40,514 nucleotides of DNA from assembly GCA_027618475.1 (NCBI GenBank), contig JAQCEJ010000045.1, positions 1 through 40,514 on the forward strand, in the 5' to 3' direction. Position numbers and translations under genes: made by a program. Origin of the DNA: Planctomycetota bacterium. Lineage in GTDB: Bacteria > Planctomycetota > Planctomycetia > Planctomycetales > Planctomycetaceae. Under the pieces are notes generated by a model. That model searched no databases, was not told where the DNA came from, and was given only the letters and a program-made list of their open reading frames with translations. Positions 8,225-16,393 of the stretch are shown one piece after another. Each line of letters begins with the position of its first letter. Positions within the stretch are counted from its first letter, which is position 1.

Positions 8225-9526
8225 ATGACACACCACCAACACCTGCTGACGATTCTGTCGGTCGTCGTCCTCGGTAGCATCACCGGCGACGTGACGGCAC
8301 AACCTCAGACGAAAAGCCGGCTCGATGGCTATCGCGGCGGACCTTACAAAGTGCTCGCCGACGATTTCACCGGCGACGGGCTCATCGATATCGTGCTCGG
8401 TTATCACATGGTCGGCATGGTGACGGTCGATGAAGGGGATGGCCAGGGAAATTTCACCCCCCTTTCGATGAATAACTTCTCGGATGAAAATCGCCGGTTT
8501 TTTACCGACGATGACGCCTGGTCCGAACCGCAGATCCATAACCTCGCGGCGGCGGATATCGATGACGACGGACTGCTCGATCTCGTCTTCGGCGTCGGCG
8601 GCCGAGGCATTTCGCGTCCGGGACGCATCATCGTCGCGAAAAACAGAGGAAAAGGAATCTTCGAGAAACAAGTCGAGTACGCGACACCGAGCGAAGCGAA
8701 AGGAGTCGCGTTCTCCGATCTCGACAACGATGGCGTGCTCGATCTGCTTTATACCGCACGCGGTTCGGGTTACGACGGCGATATCAACATGGGCCGGCTT
8801 TCTATTCGTCGCGGACTTGGTGGGTTCCAATTCGGCGAGGCGATCGAATCCGACGCCGGCCGTTCGGCGTATTACATCGACGTCGGCGATCTTAATAACG
8901 ACGGCTATATCGATATCGTCGTCCCCAACGAACACGACACCAAAGTGACGTATTTCATCAATCCCGGCGAAGACATTTTCGACGACGGCAAACCGCTTGT
9001 CAATCTGAGCGTTTCGGCGACGCCGATTCCCAACGTGCGCAGCCATGCGGTTAACGATGTGAGAATCGCCAACGTGAACGGCGACGAACATCTCGACCTG
9101 ATCTCGGCCAATCTCGGCACGTCGACGGTTTCGGTCTTTCTTGGAAACGGCGACGGCACGTTTCAGCAAGATGTGCAATACGATGCCGGCCTCAACGGCG
9201 CCTTCCTCGGCACCGGAGATTTTGACAACGACGGCGATGTCGATTTTGTGATCGCCCACTGGACCGAAGATTTCGCCTCGGTCTTTCTCAACAACGGCGA
9301 CGGCACCTTCGCCCCCCGCGTCGATTACAAGACGAGTTCGGGCAACTACGGCATCGACGTCGCCGACATCAACGCCGACAGCCATCAGGATTTCGTCACC
9401 GCCAACTACCGCGAAAAGAGCATGTCGGTCGCGCTAGGCAAAGGGGACGGAACGTTCGAAGAACCCGTGACGACGCCGAAGGGGTTGAGATCGCATAATG
9501 GAGAGTGGATTCGGACGCAGGACTAG
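8225..9526 (+). CDS. Exported FG-GAP/VCBS beta-propeller protein
   Basis: This 433-residue exported protein has a signal peptide starting MTHHQHLLTILSVVV and ending near VTAQ. The mature part is a string of about seven FG-GAP/VCBS repeats with calcium-binding D-x-D-x-D-G loops, for example DDFTGDGLIDIV, ADIDDDGLLDLV, SDLDNDGVLDLL, GDLNNDGYIDIV and GDFDNDGDVDFV. Several repeats also carry the companion FLGNGDGTF strand. The pattern predicts an integrin-alpha-like beta-propeller used for adhesion or surface binding. An in-frame ATG at 8186 directly follows the ABM stop and would add 13 residues before the signal peptide; I prefer 8225. The long frame antisense to this gene (8027-9385) is a mirror of the GAT/GAC-rich repeats. 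Confidence 0.9.
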   Translation: MTHHQHLLTILSVVVLGSITGDVTAQPQTKSRLDGYRGGPYKVLADDFTGDGLIDIVLGYHMVGMVTVDEGDGQGNFTPLSMNNFSDENRRFFTDDDAWSEPQIHNLAAADIDDDGLLDLVFGVGGRGISRPGRIIVAKNRGKGIFEKQVEYATPSEAKGVAFSDLDNDGVLDLLYTARGSGYDGDINMGRLSIRRGLGGFQFGEAIESDAGRSAYYIDVGDLNNDGYIDIVVPNEHDTKVTYFINPGEDIFDDGKPLVNLSVSATPIPNVRSHAVNDVRIANVNGDEHLDLISANLGTSTVSVFLGNGDGTFQQDVQYDAGLNGAFLGTGDFDNDGDVDFVIAHWTEDFASVFLNNGDGTFAPRVDYKTSSGNYGIDVADINADSHQDFVTANYREKSMSVALGKGDGTFEEPVTTPKGLRSHNGEWIRTQD

Positions 9527-9558
9527 CTGATAACAACTACTACCTATTGAAGAATACG

Positions 9559-9828
9559 ATGCACCGCCACCATTTCGCTCACAGCACACCTGTCGGTTGC
9601 CTTCAGGGTTTCTTCTGGCTGGCGCTGTTGATCGTTGATGCGTTGGGGTTCCTCATCTGGTATCGGGCCGCACACGCCGTTCCCGCGAAGCCGGCAGCGG
9701 CGGCGACGTTGCTCACCTGGTCGATCAGCCTCGCCGTCGTGCTTGTGCTTACGCTCTATCCGGTCTATTGGTTCTGCTCGACGGCGAAGAAGCGCACGAC
9801 CGACTACAGTCGAGCGATTACGCGGTAA
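9559..9828 (+). CDS. Small membrane protein with two transmembrane helices
   Basis: This 89-residue protein has two hydrophobic helices, at about residues 16-33 (FWLALLIVDALGFLIW) and 48-70 (LLTWSISLAVVLVLTLYPVYWF), and a short basic tail. No family is recognised. The ATG at 9559 is preceded by GAAG. The frame is also open from 9505 inside the end of the previous gene. The stop is followed immediately by an in-frame ATG of a micro-ORF. Confidence 0.6.
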   Translation: MHRHHFAHSTPVGCLQGFFWLALLIVDALGFLIWYRAAHAVPAKPAAAATLLTWSISLAVVLVLTLYPVYWFCSTAKKRTTDYSRAITR

Positions 9829-9924
9829 ATGATCGCGATTGACAATGTTGTTGGCGACGATGAAAATGCCGCAGTTGTCCCTTGGGACGAAATCAAAGCA
9901 GATATACTCCATCAATTGGGTTGA
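9829..9924 (+). CDS. Possible 31-residue ORF with antitoxin-like tail
   Basis: An ATG directly after the TAA of the two-helix protein opens a frame of 31 codons, in the same reading frame as that gene. The product contains VVPWDEIKADILHQLG, reminiscent of C-termini of small antitoxins that end PWEEVKAEL. It may be the remnant of an antitoxin or a chance frame. It ends 32 bases before the PIN gene. No ribosome binding site is visible beyond the end of the upstream gene, so only translational coupling would explain expression. Confidence 0.25.
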   Translation: MIAIDNVVGDDENAAVVPWDEIKADILHQLG

Positions 9925-9956
9925 CCGAGCCAGGAACTCTAACATTCGCTAACGCC

Positions 9957-10463
9957 ATGCCAGAGCGCGAAACCGTTTACATTGAGACGTCGGTCATCAG
10001 CCACGCGACGGCATGGCCGAGCAACGATCCTGCCGTTTTGGTTCTTCAAACCCAGGCGCAGCTTTGGTTTCGACATCAAGCTCCGAACTATTCGTTGGTG
10101 ACATCGCAGTTCGTCATTGACGAGGCCACGTTAGGTGATCCCGATGCCGCCGCTGACCGACTCGCCCTGCTCGCCGATATTCCGCTGCTGCTGCCCGATG
10201 ATAGGGTTGAACATATTGCCGACGAAATTATTCAGAAAGCGCTTATGCCACCGTCAGCTCGAATCGATGCATTACATGTAGCATCAGCAGCGGTCGGGGG
10301 TGTAGAATATTTATTGACGCAGAACTGCCGACATATCGCCAATGCGCACACCCTGCCGCGGGTGTATGATCTGCTTGAAGATCTCGGCTTGCCAAGGTTG
10401 CTGATCTGCACTCCGGTCGAATTTTTGGGAAGTATGAACGATGACGACGAATCCGATACTTGA
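9957..10463 (+). CDS. PIN-domain (VapC-like) toxin
   Basis: This 168-residue PIN-domain protein is probably the ribonuclease toxin of a type II toxin-antitoxin pair. The N-terminus VYIETSVISH corresponds to the PIN motif I; this subgroup carries Glu (Glu10) where others have Asp. Further acidic residues sit at Glu56 (QFVIDEATLGDP) and Asp104 (ARIDALHVASA), followed by LLTQNCRHIAN, the typical region near the last acidic residue. The ATG at 9957 begins right at the domain; upstream TTG extension to 9882 is unlikely. The ribosome binding site is poor. The gene overlaps the antitoxin start by 23 bases, so the toxin is first and the antitoxin second. Confidence 0.85.
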   Translation: MPERETVYIETSVISHATAWPSNDPAVLVLQTQAQLWFRHQAPNYSLVTSQFVIDEATLGDPDAAADRLALLADIPLLLPDDRVEHIADEIIQKALMPPSARIDALHVASAAVGGVEYLLTQNCRHIANAHTLPRVYDLLEDLGLPRLLICTPVEFLGSMNDDDESDT

Positions 10464-10632
10464 AGAAATCTATGCCGCACGCCGGCAACTGCTGGCAGAT
10501 CACTCCGGCGATATTCATGCCTATGTTCAAGAGGCTCGCGAACGAGCCTTGAAGTCTGGGCGTCCGATCGCCAAGCCCAAACAACGACCGGCGCGAGTTG
10601 CCAAGGTCGCATCTGGTCGCGTGAAATCTTGA
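10441..10632 (+). CDS. Small antitoxin partner of the PIN toxin
   Basis: This 63-residue basic protein begins inside the last codons of the PIN toxin gene, which implies coupled translation. Its N-terminus NPILEEIYAARRQLLADHSGDI followed by HAYVQEARERALKSGR resembles small antitoxin-type proteins found next to PIN toxins in planctomycetes and cyanobacteria. The C-terminal third is rich in Lys, Arg and Pro. The short length, overlap and order support the role; DNA binding or toxin contact residues cannot be assigned. Confidence 0.72.
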   Translation: MTTNPILEEIYAARRQLLADHSGDIHAYVQEARERALKSGRPIAKPKQRPARVAKVASGRVKS

Positions 10633-10671
10633 CATCGTACCGCAGCTCGAAGTCTTGCTGTATCAACTTCG

Positions 10672-11052
10672 ATGTCGAATCGTGTCGTGCAAAGGCATGT
10701 CTTGAGGAACCAGATCACCATTCCAATTCACATTCGTATCGATGGCGACCTAATCGTGGACTGGGAATCCTTTCATGCTCATTTTGCTGAGGTGTTAGGT
10801 TTTCCTAAGTTTTACGGGCGAAATATGGATGCCTGGAACGATTGCATGACATATCTCGACGATTCTGCGGCGGGGATGAGTGTGGTGACCGTACCTCAGG
10901 GAGATTTCGTGGTACTTTGTATCGATCGGGTTGAGCAGTTCAGGATGCGGTGCCCGGAAATTTTCGATGCACTGATTCAGTCTGTGGCATTCGTCAATTT
11001 TCGCCGCATCGAACAAGGAGAAGAAGCGATACTGGCGATTTCGTACAATTGA
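10672..11052 (+). CDS. Barstar-family ribonuclease inhibitor homologue
   Basis: This 126-residue protein matches the barstar fold. The diagnostic helix is FAEVLGFPKFYGRNMDAWNDC, where Asp53 and Asp57 line up with barstar Asp35 and Asp39, the residues that plug the barnase active site. The N-terminal strand IHIRIDGDLIVDWESFH and the later VVLCIDRVEQF complete the fold. Barstar proteins act as cytoplasmic inhibitors of secreted or toxin RNases. No barnase-like RNase is visible next to it, so it is an orphan immunity-type gene or inhibits an enzyme encoded elsewhere. The ATG lies 39 bases after the antitoxin stop. Confidence 0.85.
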   Translation: MSNRVVQRHVLRNQITIPIHIRIDGDLIVDWESFHAHFAEVLGFPKFYGRNMDAWNDCMTYLDDSAAGMSVVTVPQGDFVVLCIDRVEQFRMRCPEIFDALIQSVAFVNFRRIEQGEEAILAISYN

Positions 11053-11200
11053 TGACATAAACCACTCTTCGCGCGACCTCCCGAACCCCCGCCCCCCCAA
11101 TCCTGTCCCCCCTTTTCGTACCTTTTTGCTTGCTCTCCGGTTATAATCTTCCCTTTCACTCTCCACCAAAACCCACTTTTTGCAATCAGGTTCCCTCACG
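11053..11200 (+). promoter_or_regulatory. Pyrimidine-rich ilvD leader with TATAAT box
   Basis: This 148-base gap contains a strikingly C-rich tract at about 11082-11116 and a perfect TATAAT at 11142-11147, 53 bases before the ilvD ATG. No good -35 hexamer occurs at 17 bases upstream. CAGG at 11187-11190 may serve as ribosome binding site. I saw no clear attenuator peptide rich in branched-chain codons. Confidence 0.45.
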
Positions 11201-12883
11201 ATGAACGCTCCGCTGAATAAGATTTCTTCCCGCATTACGCAACCCCGGTCGCAGGGGGCTTCGCAGGCTATGTTGTATGGCACGGGGCTTACCGAAGAAG
11301 ACATGAACAAGGCGCAGGTCGGTATCGCTTCGGTCTGGTACGAAGGTAACTCGTGCAACATGCACCTCAATGACCTCGCCGATAAGGCTAAAGAAGGGGT
11401 GACGAAGGCGGGGCTCGTCGGCATGCGGTTCAACACCATCGGCGTGAGCGACGGCATCTCGATGGGAACCGAAGGGATGTGTTACTCGCTCCAGTCTCGC
11501 GATTTGATCGCCGACTCAATCGAAACGGTGATGGGAGCCCAATGGTACGACGGGCTGATCACCATCCCCGGCTGTGACAAGAACATGCCCGGCTGCCTGA
11601 TCGCAATGGGTCGCTTGAACCGACCTTCGCTCATGGTTTACGGCGGCACGATTCGGGCCGGCTGCACGTCGCGACATCCCAAACTCGACGTCGTCTCGGC
11701 GTTTCAAGCCTACGGCGAATATCTCGCCGGCAAACTCCCCGACGAAGAACGGCAAGAGATCATCCGTTGCAGTATTCCCGGTGCCGGGGCGTGCGGCGGT
11801 ATGTACACCGCCAACACCATGTCGTCGGCGATCGAAGCAATGGGGATGAGCCTGCCTTACAGTTCGTCGATTCCCGCTGAAGACCCGCTCAAGAAAGCCG
11901 AGTGCGTCGCCGCCGGTGCGGCGGTGCTCAAGTTGCTCGAACTCGATCTCAAGCCGCGCGACATCATGACGCGAACGGCGTTTGAGAATGCGATGGTTGT
12001 TGTGATGGCGCTCGGGGGATCGACCAACGCCGTGCTGCATTTGATCGCGATGGCCCGTGCGGTCGACGTGCCGCTGACGATCGACGATTTCCAGAAGGTG
12101 AGCGATCGTGTGCCGTTCATCGCCGATCTCAAGCCGAGCGGCAAGTATGTGATGGAAGACCTGCACAACGTCGGCGGCACGCCGGCGGTGATGAAGTACC
12201 TGCTCGAAAAAGGATTCATCGACGGTTCATGCATGACGGTTACCGGCAAAACGATTGCCGAGAATCTCAAAGACTTGAATGGTCTCGCCGAAGGTCAGCA
12301 GATCATTCACACGATCGAGAAGCCGATTAAGGAGAGCGGTCACATCCGTATTATGCGGGGGAATTTCTGTCCCGACGGAGCGGTCGCCAAGATTACCGGC
12401 AAAGAAGGGCTCAAGTTCACCGGCCCGGCGCGCGTGTACGACGGCGAAGAGGAAATGCTCAAAGGGCTCGAAAACAAGGAAATTCAGAAGGGTGACGTCA
12501 TCATCATCCGTTACGAAGGCCCTAAGGGAGGACCGGGGATGCCCGAGATGCTCACGCCGACGTCGGCGATTATGGGGGCAGGGCTCGGCAGCGACGTGGC
12601 GCTCATCACCGACGGCCGCTTCTCCGGCGGTTCGCATGGATTCATCGTGGGACACGTCACCCCCGAAGCGCAGGCCGGCGGCACGATCGCCCTGGTCAAG
12701 ACCGGCGATTCGATCACCCTCGACGCCGTCGCCAACCGCATCGACGTGTCCCTCTCGGACGACGACCTCGCGAAGCGGAAAGCGGCCTGGAAAGCTCCGG
12801 ATTACAAATTCACGCGCGGGACGTTGTACAAATACATCAAGAACGTAAAGAGCGCGAGCGAGGGATGTGTGACGGATGAGTGA
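11201..12883 (+). CDS. ilvD: Dihydroxy-acid dehydratase
   Basis: This 560-residue enzyme dehydrates 2,3-dihydroxy acids to 2-keto acids, the shared third step of isoleucine and valine synthesis. It matches the IlvD/Edd family along the full length. Visible iron-sulfur cluster cysteines are Cys52 (NSCNMHL), Cys125 ([10 protein letters not shown]) and Cys198 ([12 protein letters not shown]). The Mg-binding region follows PGCDK. The C-terminal motif [19 protein letters not shown] is typical. Length is usual for the family. An upstream TTG at 11180 is possible, but ATG 11201 has CAGG before it. It is flanked by accessory genes and not by other ilv genes, so it is a stand-alone locus. Confidence 0.97.
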   Translation: MNAPLNKISSRITQPRSQGASQAMLYGTGLTEEDMNKAQVGIASVWYEGNSCNMHLNDLADKAKEGVTKAGLVGMRFNTIGVSDGISMGTEGMCYSLQSRDLIADSIETVMGAQWYDGLITIPGCDKNMPGCLIAMGRLNRPSLMVYGGTIRAGCTSRHPKLDVVSAFQAYGEYLAGKLPDEERQEIIRCSIPGAGACGGMYTANTMSSAIEAMGMSLPYSSSIPAEDPLKKAECVAAGAAVLKLLELDLKPRDIMTRTAFENAMVVVMALGGSTNAVLHLIAMARAVDVPLTIDDFQKVSDRVPFIADLKPSGKYVMEDLHNVGGTPAVMKYLLEKGFIDGSCMTVTGKTIAENLKDLNGLAEGQQIIHTIEKPIKESGHIRIMRGNFCPDGAVAKITGKEGLKFTGPARVYDGEEEMLKGLENKEIQKGDVIIIRYEGPKGGPGMPEMLTPTSAIMGAGLGSDVALITDGRFSGGSHGFIVGHVTPEAQAGGTIALVKTGDSITLDAVANRIDVSLSDDDLAKRKAAWKAPDYKFTRGTLYKYIKNVKSASEGCVTDE

Positions 12884-12902
12884 GATGGAGTATAATTCTA
12901 CT

Positions 12903-13670
12903 TCAGAAAAAAGTATCGAATCGATCAGTGTTGTTCTGTAAGCTACTCCAGTCGAATTTATAACATTCAGCTGAGGTCCAAGCGGTGGGGCCTTTGATCG
13001 CGAAAATAGTATCTGTGCTGGTGTACCACGGCGCGCCGATATACATTCTGGTATCACCGCGAGGGCTGAAGCATTTATAGTAAAACTGGGAAAAAAGAAG
13101 TGCGAGCACCGCACTTACTGCCGAGATGACGTGATTCAGGTTTGCCTTTGAGAATTCTATGGTTCGATTGTGTTTTACATCGTTGTAGGCTTGGTACCAG
13201 GAAAGTGAATGCCCAACAGACCATTCTTCAAAGGGCTTAAATACTTTCGGGCCACTTCGCCAGATTGAAATAACAATCTCATACTCTGACATTCGACTGC
13301 ACGTATTCACCTTATGATAATCTGTGATATCCAGACGGCCTTTTTTCTGGTATTGGTTGTCAAGAAGTATTGATTTGCAATTTGTTTCAAATTCGGTACT
13401 TGCTCGTAACAGCAATTCGTAAAGGCGATGCGAATATGTATTCAAGTTACCATCGTCCGGCTCAACATATTCGAAGAGATGCCTAAGATCTTGCTCTAAA
13501 ATGTGATAAGCGCGAGTCAAAGATATACGATCGGCAGCATATTCGTCGTCGACGAAATATGGATCCGTGCCTCCTTCGGAGTATTTGATTGGCGAAAGCT
13601 GAATGGGGCGTATTATACGTTTAAACGGTTTCGTAATCATTTCTTGTCTTTCCGACTCGAACTCCGACAT
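12903..13670 (-). CDS. Hypothetical protein with W-x-x-Y-N-x-x-K-H-x-R motif
   Basis: This 255-residue protein is not recognised as a named family. It is mostly helical and contains LSWYQAYNDVKHNR near residue 165, followed by the helix ANLNHVISAVSAVLALLF. This motif occurs in many uncharacterised bacterial proteins with HEPN-like four-helix bundles, but the catalytic R-x4-6-H pair of HEPN RNases is not obvious. The gene is visibly richer in A+T than ilvD and the glycan genes, and uses AT-ending codons such as ATA and TTA more freely, which suggests horizontal transfer. Its stop lies 19 bases from the ilvD stop, facing it. Function unknown; defence or toxin role is only a guess. Confidence 0.75.
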   Translation of the reverse strand: MSEFESERQEMITKPFKRIIRPIQLSPIKYSEGGTDPYFVDDEYAADRISLTRAYHILEQDLRHLFEYVEPDDGNLNTYSHRLYELLLRASTEFETNCKSILLDNQYQKKGRLDITDYHKVNTCSRMSEYEIVISIWRSGPKVFKPFEEWSVGHSLSWYQAYNDVKHNRTIEFSKANLNHVISAVSAVLALLFSQFYYKCFSPRGDTRMYIGAPWYTSTDTIFAIKGPTAWTSAECYKFDWSSLQNNTDRFDTFF

Positions 13671-13770
13671 CTAATACTTTGATACGATCATAAAGACGAT
13701 TTTAGCGATAGACAATTCCATTACATTAATTTATCGATAGCTGTTGTGCTTTAAGCAAACCGGAACAGTG

Positions 13771-13929
13771 ATGAAAGTCATCTACGATAAAGAAACCGAT
13801 ACTTTGTCGATCATTTTTCGCAAAGGCAAAATTGCCGAGAGCGACGAACCGCGACCGGGCATGATTATGGACTATGACAAAGGAGGACGGCTCGTGTCGA
13901 TCGAATTGCTCGATGGTCGGAGCAAGTGA
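13771..13929 (+). CDS. DUF2283 protein
   Basis: This 52-residue protein matches DUF2283: MKVIYDKETDTLSIIF, then DEPRPGMIMDYDKGGRLVSIELLD. The family is a short beta-rich domain often found next to toxin-antitoxin genes; its function is unknown. A TTG at 13744 would add nine residues, but the ATG starts at the domain and GGAACAG lies before it. No DUF4258 partner is seen adjacent, so it is alone between the AT-richer hypothetical gene and the glycan locus. Confidence 0.8.
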   Translation: MKVIYDKETDTLSIIFRKGKIAESDEPRPGMIMDYDKGGRLVSIELLDGRSK

Positions 13930-13987
13930 ACGGACCGGAGTCTGTTGAGTTCGCGCTGGCAGGTGACAATCGCACTTAAAAGAATCC

Positions 13988-14932
13988 ATGCCCACTCCCC
14001 CACGAGTTGTGCTCGTTGCAAAACCATGGCGGGGAGGACTTGCGCATTATGTCTTCTCCGCACTGAAGGAAAAATTCGCCGGTGATGTTGGCTGGTGGCC
14101 GACGTATCCGGACTGTTGGCGCGAACACATCGCCTATCTGCGCGATAAATCGGGCTGGCGCGATCGGCTGCTCGATCGCATTAACGCCGCCGACTGCGAA
14201 CACGTGCTCTTCATCAATGCGTTTGGTCCGCCGGGCGCCTTGAAACATCCCGAGCGAAACATCCTCTGGATGACCGACTCGGCACAGCTCGAACCCGAGG
14301 CCGCGAAGTCGTACTCGAAAATCTTTCTCTCCGACCCCGGTTATCGTAGCGATCTCGCACAACGCATCGGCGACGACCGCGTCACCGGCGTACTCCCGTT
14401 CGCGTTCGATCCGCAGATTCACTCCCCTGCTCAGCCGCAACCGGCACGCTACGACGTCTGCTTCATCGGCAACCGCGATGTGAAGCGAGACACCTATCTT
14501 CCATCGTTGTTCGATGCGAATTTTCGTTCGCTCATCGTTGGGAACTACTGGCTGAAGCACCCGCTCGCCTGGCGGCATCCGTTGTCGTTTCAGAAATCGG
14601 TCTCGCGCGAGGGGATGGGGACGATCTATGCCCGCTCGAAGGTTTCGCTCAACCTGCATGCCAACGTCGTGCGGGAAGGAACGAACATGCGGACATTCGA
14701 GTGCGCCGGCTACGGCATCGCACAACTCGTCGAAGAGCGACCGGGACTGGACAAATTATTCGTTCCCGAGCGAGAAATCATCACATTTCGAACCGCCGAT
14801 GAGATGATCGAACAGGCCCGCCGGCTGCTGAACGACTCCGGTCTCCGACAAAAACTCGGTGAAAACGCTCGCCGAAGGGCTGTAGCCGAACATACTTACC
14901 GGCATCGGCTGGAGACGATCTTTCGGGATTGA
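13988..14932 (+). CDS. CgeB-like glycosyltransferase
   Basis: This 314-residue protein resembles the CgeB/GT-B glycosyltransferase group. The N-terminal part begins PPRVVLVAKPWRGGLAHYVF and includes FINAFGPPGALKHPERN and ILWMTDSAQL. The C-terminal half has CFIGNRDVKRDTYLP, SLNLHANVVREGTNMRTFE and GYGIAQLVEE, matching the sugar-nucleotide-binding half of these enzymes. It likely adds a sugar to a surface glycan or protein. Donor and acceptor are unknown. The ribosome binding site is weak. It is the first gene of the plus-strand glycan cluster, followed by a 294-base gap that contains a repeat element. Confidence 0.83.
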   Translation: MPTPPRVVLVAKPWRGGLAHYVFSALKEKFAGDVGWWPTYPDCWREHIAYLRDKSGWRDRLLDRINAADCEHVLFINAFGPPGALKHPERNILWMTDSAQLEPEAAKSYSKIFLSDPGYRSDLAQRIGDDRVTGVLPFAFDPQIHSPAQPQPARYDVCFIGNRDVKRDTYLPSLFDANFRSLIVGNYWLKHPLAWRHPLSFQKSVSREGMGTIYARSKVSLNLHANVVREGTNMRTFECAGYGIAQLVEERPGLDKLFVPEREIITFRTADEMIEQARRLLNDSGLRQKLGENARRRAVAEHTYRHRLETIFRD

Positions 14933-15037
14933 CCTAACTGCTGTATTTTCATACTGTTCGCTGCTTTTTTGATTCCACGATTAGCCCGTAGTGAACGTTT
15001 TGAAAGACACCCGATTTTCGGCTCGACCGCATTTAAT

Positions 15038-15137
15038 CCTTCTCCCTCGGGGAGAAGGTGGCCGCAGGCCGGATGAAGGTGTCTTTGAAGAGGAAGATAA
15101 AGGCACCCTCACCCTCCCCTCTCCCAGAAGGAGAGGG
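15038..15137. repeat. REPIN-like double hairpin in inverted orientation
   Basis: A perfect 9-bp hairpin at 15038-15058 (CCTTCTCCC, loop TCG, GGGAGAAGG) is followed by GGCCGCAGGCC and then by a second perfect 8-bp hairpin at 15117-15137 (CCCTCTCC, loop CAGAA, GGAGAGGG). The second unit reads like the reverse complement of the first, including GATGAAGGTG versus GGTGAGGGTG at the inner ends. This is the arrangement of two REP sequences forming a REPIN. The CCTTCTCCC...GGAGAAGG consensus is common in many bacterial genomes. It sits between two glycosyltransferase genes. Confidence 0.75.
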
Positions 15138-15226
15138 TTTAAGACAGTCCGATCTCAATAAGCACGAGCGAACGTGCATAGTTTCTGCACAGACTAGAGT
15201 GCTTGTGCCATCAGGATACAGCAAGG

Positions 15227-16393
15227 ATGCTGACGAACAAACCGCTGACCGTCGTGCAGGTGTTGCCTGCTCTCGATGGCGGAGGAGTCGAGCGTGGGAC
15301 GCTGGAGGTCGCCGCCGAACTTGTCCGCCGGGGTCATCATTCGTACGTCGTTTCGGCATCGGGACGACTGGTCAATGAATTGACTGCCGCCGGAAGCATG
15401 CATATCCCGTGGGATATCGGCCGTAAATCGCTGTTGACGCTCAAATACGTCCGTCCGCTCAAGAATCTGTTGCGAGATCTCGATGCCGACATCGTCCATG
15501 CACGGTCGCGATTGCCGGCGTGGATCACCTGGCTCGCCTGGCGGACGATGCCCAAACGCCATCGACCACGATTCGTGACGACCGTTCACGGCCTGTATTC
15601 GGCGAACCGTTACAGCCGCATAATGGTTCGCAGCGAAGCGGTGATCGCCGTCTCAAAGACGATCGAACGCTACATTGCCAGGAATTACCCGGGAGCGGTA
15701 TCCCCCGATCACATTCACCTGATCTCTCGCGGCATCGACCCGCTCGAATTTCCGCGCGGTTATCGGCCTACGCAGGCGTGGCTTGACGAATGGTACCGCG
15801 AATACCCACGACTTGTGGGCAAACACGTGTTGACACTTCCCGGCCGAATCACGCGGCGGAAAGGGCACGCCGACTTCCTGCGGCTGATCGCTTCGCTTAT
15901 TGCGAATGGCTCGCCGGTGCATGGCCTTATCGTCGGTGGCGACGATCCCCATCGAATGGCTTATGCCCGTGAGCTGAGAGAAACCGTCACGCAGCTCGGC
16001 TTGGAAGAGGATGTCACATTCACGGGGCAGCGCAGCGATATACGCGAGATTTACGCCGTCAGCGATGCGGTCTTCTCACTCTCGAACAAGCCCGAATCCT
16101 TCGGACGAACCGTTCTCGAAGCCCTCGCCATCGGTCGCCCGGTGATCGGCTATGCTCACGGCGGCGTCGGTGAGATTCTCGATCGATTGTATCGACACGG
16201 AACGGTTCCGCTCGGCGACGAAGAGACATTATTGGCGACGACGCTGCAACGGCTGAACGAAGCGATGGACCCGGCGGCGATTCCTCCGGAGTTTCACTTG
16301 CAGACGATGCTCGATCGCACGTTAAGCCTTTATGCCGATCTGACAGGGCGTCAATCCGCACGATCTCTTACAAACGAGGAGATCGCCGCATGA
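15227..16393 (+). CDS. Glycosyltransferase family 4
   Basis: This 388-residue GT-B fold enzyme is a retaining family 4 glycosyltransferase. The acceptor half begins LTVVQVLPALDGGGVERGTLE, typical for lipopolysaccharide-type GT4 enzymes. The donor half has LPGRITRRKGHADFL near residue 200 and the E-x7-E motif in PESFGRTVLEAL, then GYAHGGVGEIL. It probably adds a sugar to a lipid-linked or LPS-core-like glycan at the cytoplasmic side of the membrane. I chose ATG 15227, preceded by AGGATA; a TTG at 15203 is unlikely. Its stop overlaps the next gene's start by four bases (ATGA), so the two are coupled. Confidence 0.93.
   Translation: MLTNKPLTVVQVLPALDGGGVERGTLEVAAELVRRGHHSYVVSASGRLVNELTAAGSMHIPWDIGRKSLLTLKYVRPLKNLLRDLDADIVHARSRLPAWITWLAWRTMPKRHRPRFVTTVHGLYSANRYSRIMVRSEAVIAVSKTIERYIARNYPGAVSPDHIHLISRGIDPLEFPRGYRPTQAWLDEWYREYPRLVGKHVLTLPGRITRRKGHADFLRLIASLIANGSPVHGLIVGGDDPHRMAYARELRETVTQLGLEEDVTFTGQRSDIREIYAVSDAVFSLSNKPESFGRTVLEALAIGRPVIGYAHGGVGEILDRLYRHGTVPLGDEETLLATTLQRLNEAMDPAAIPPEFHLQTMLDRTLSLYADLTGRQSARSLTNEEIAA

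Noticed and set aside
8027-9385. 452-codon minus-strand frame
   Set aside because: It is antisense to the FG-GAP gene; the repetitive GAC/GAT codons keep the opposite strand free of stops. Product is composition-biased (Val/Ile/Asp/Arg) with no family motifs.
12227-13114. 295-codon minus-strand frame
   Set aside because: It spans the antisense of the ilvD end and part of the AT-richer gene in another frame; no motif or ribosome binding site.
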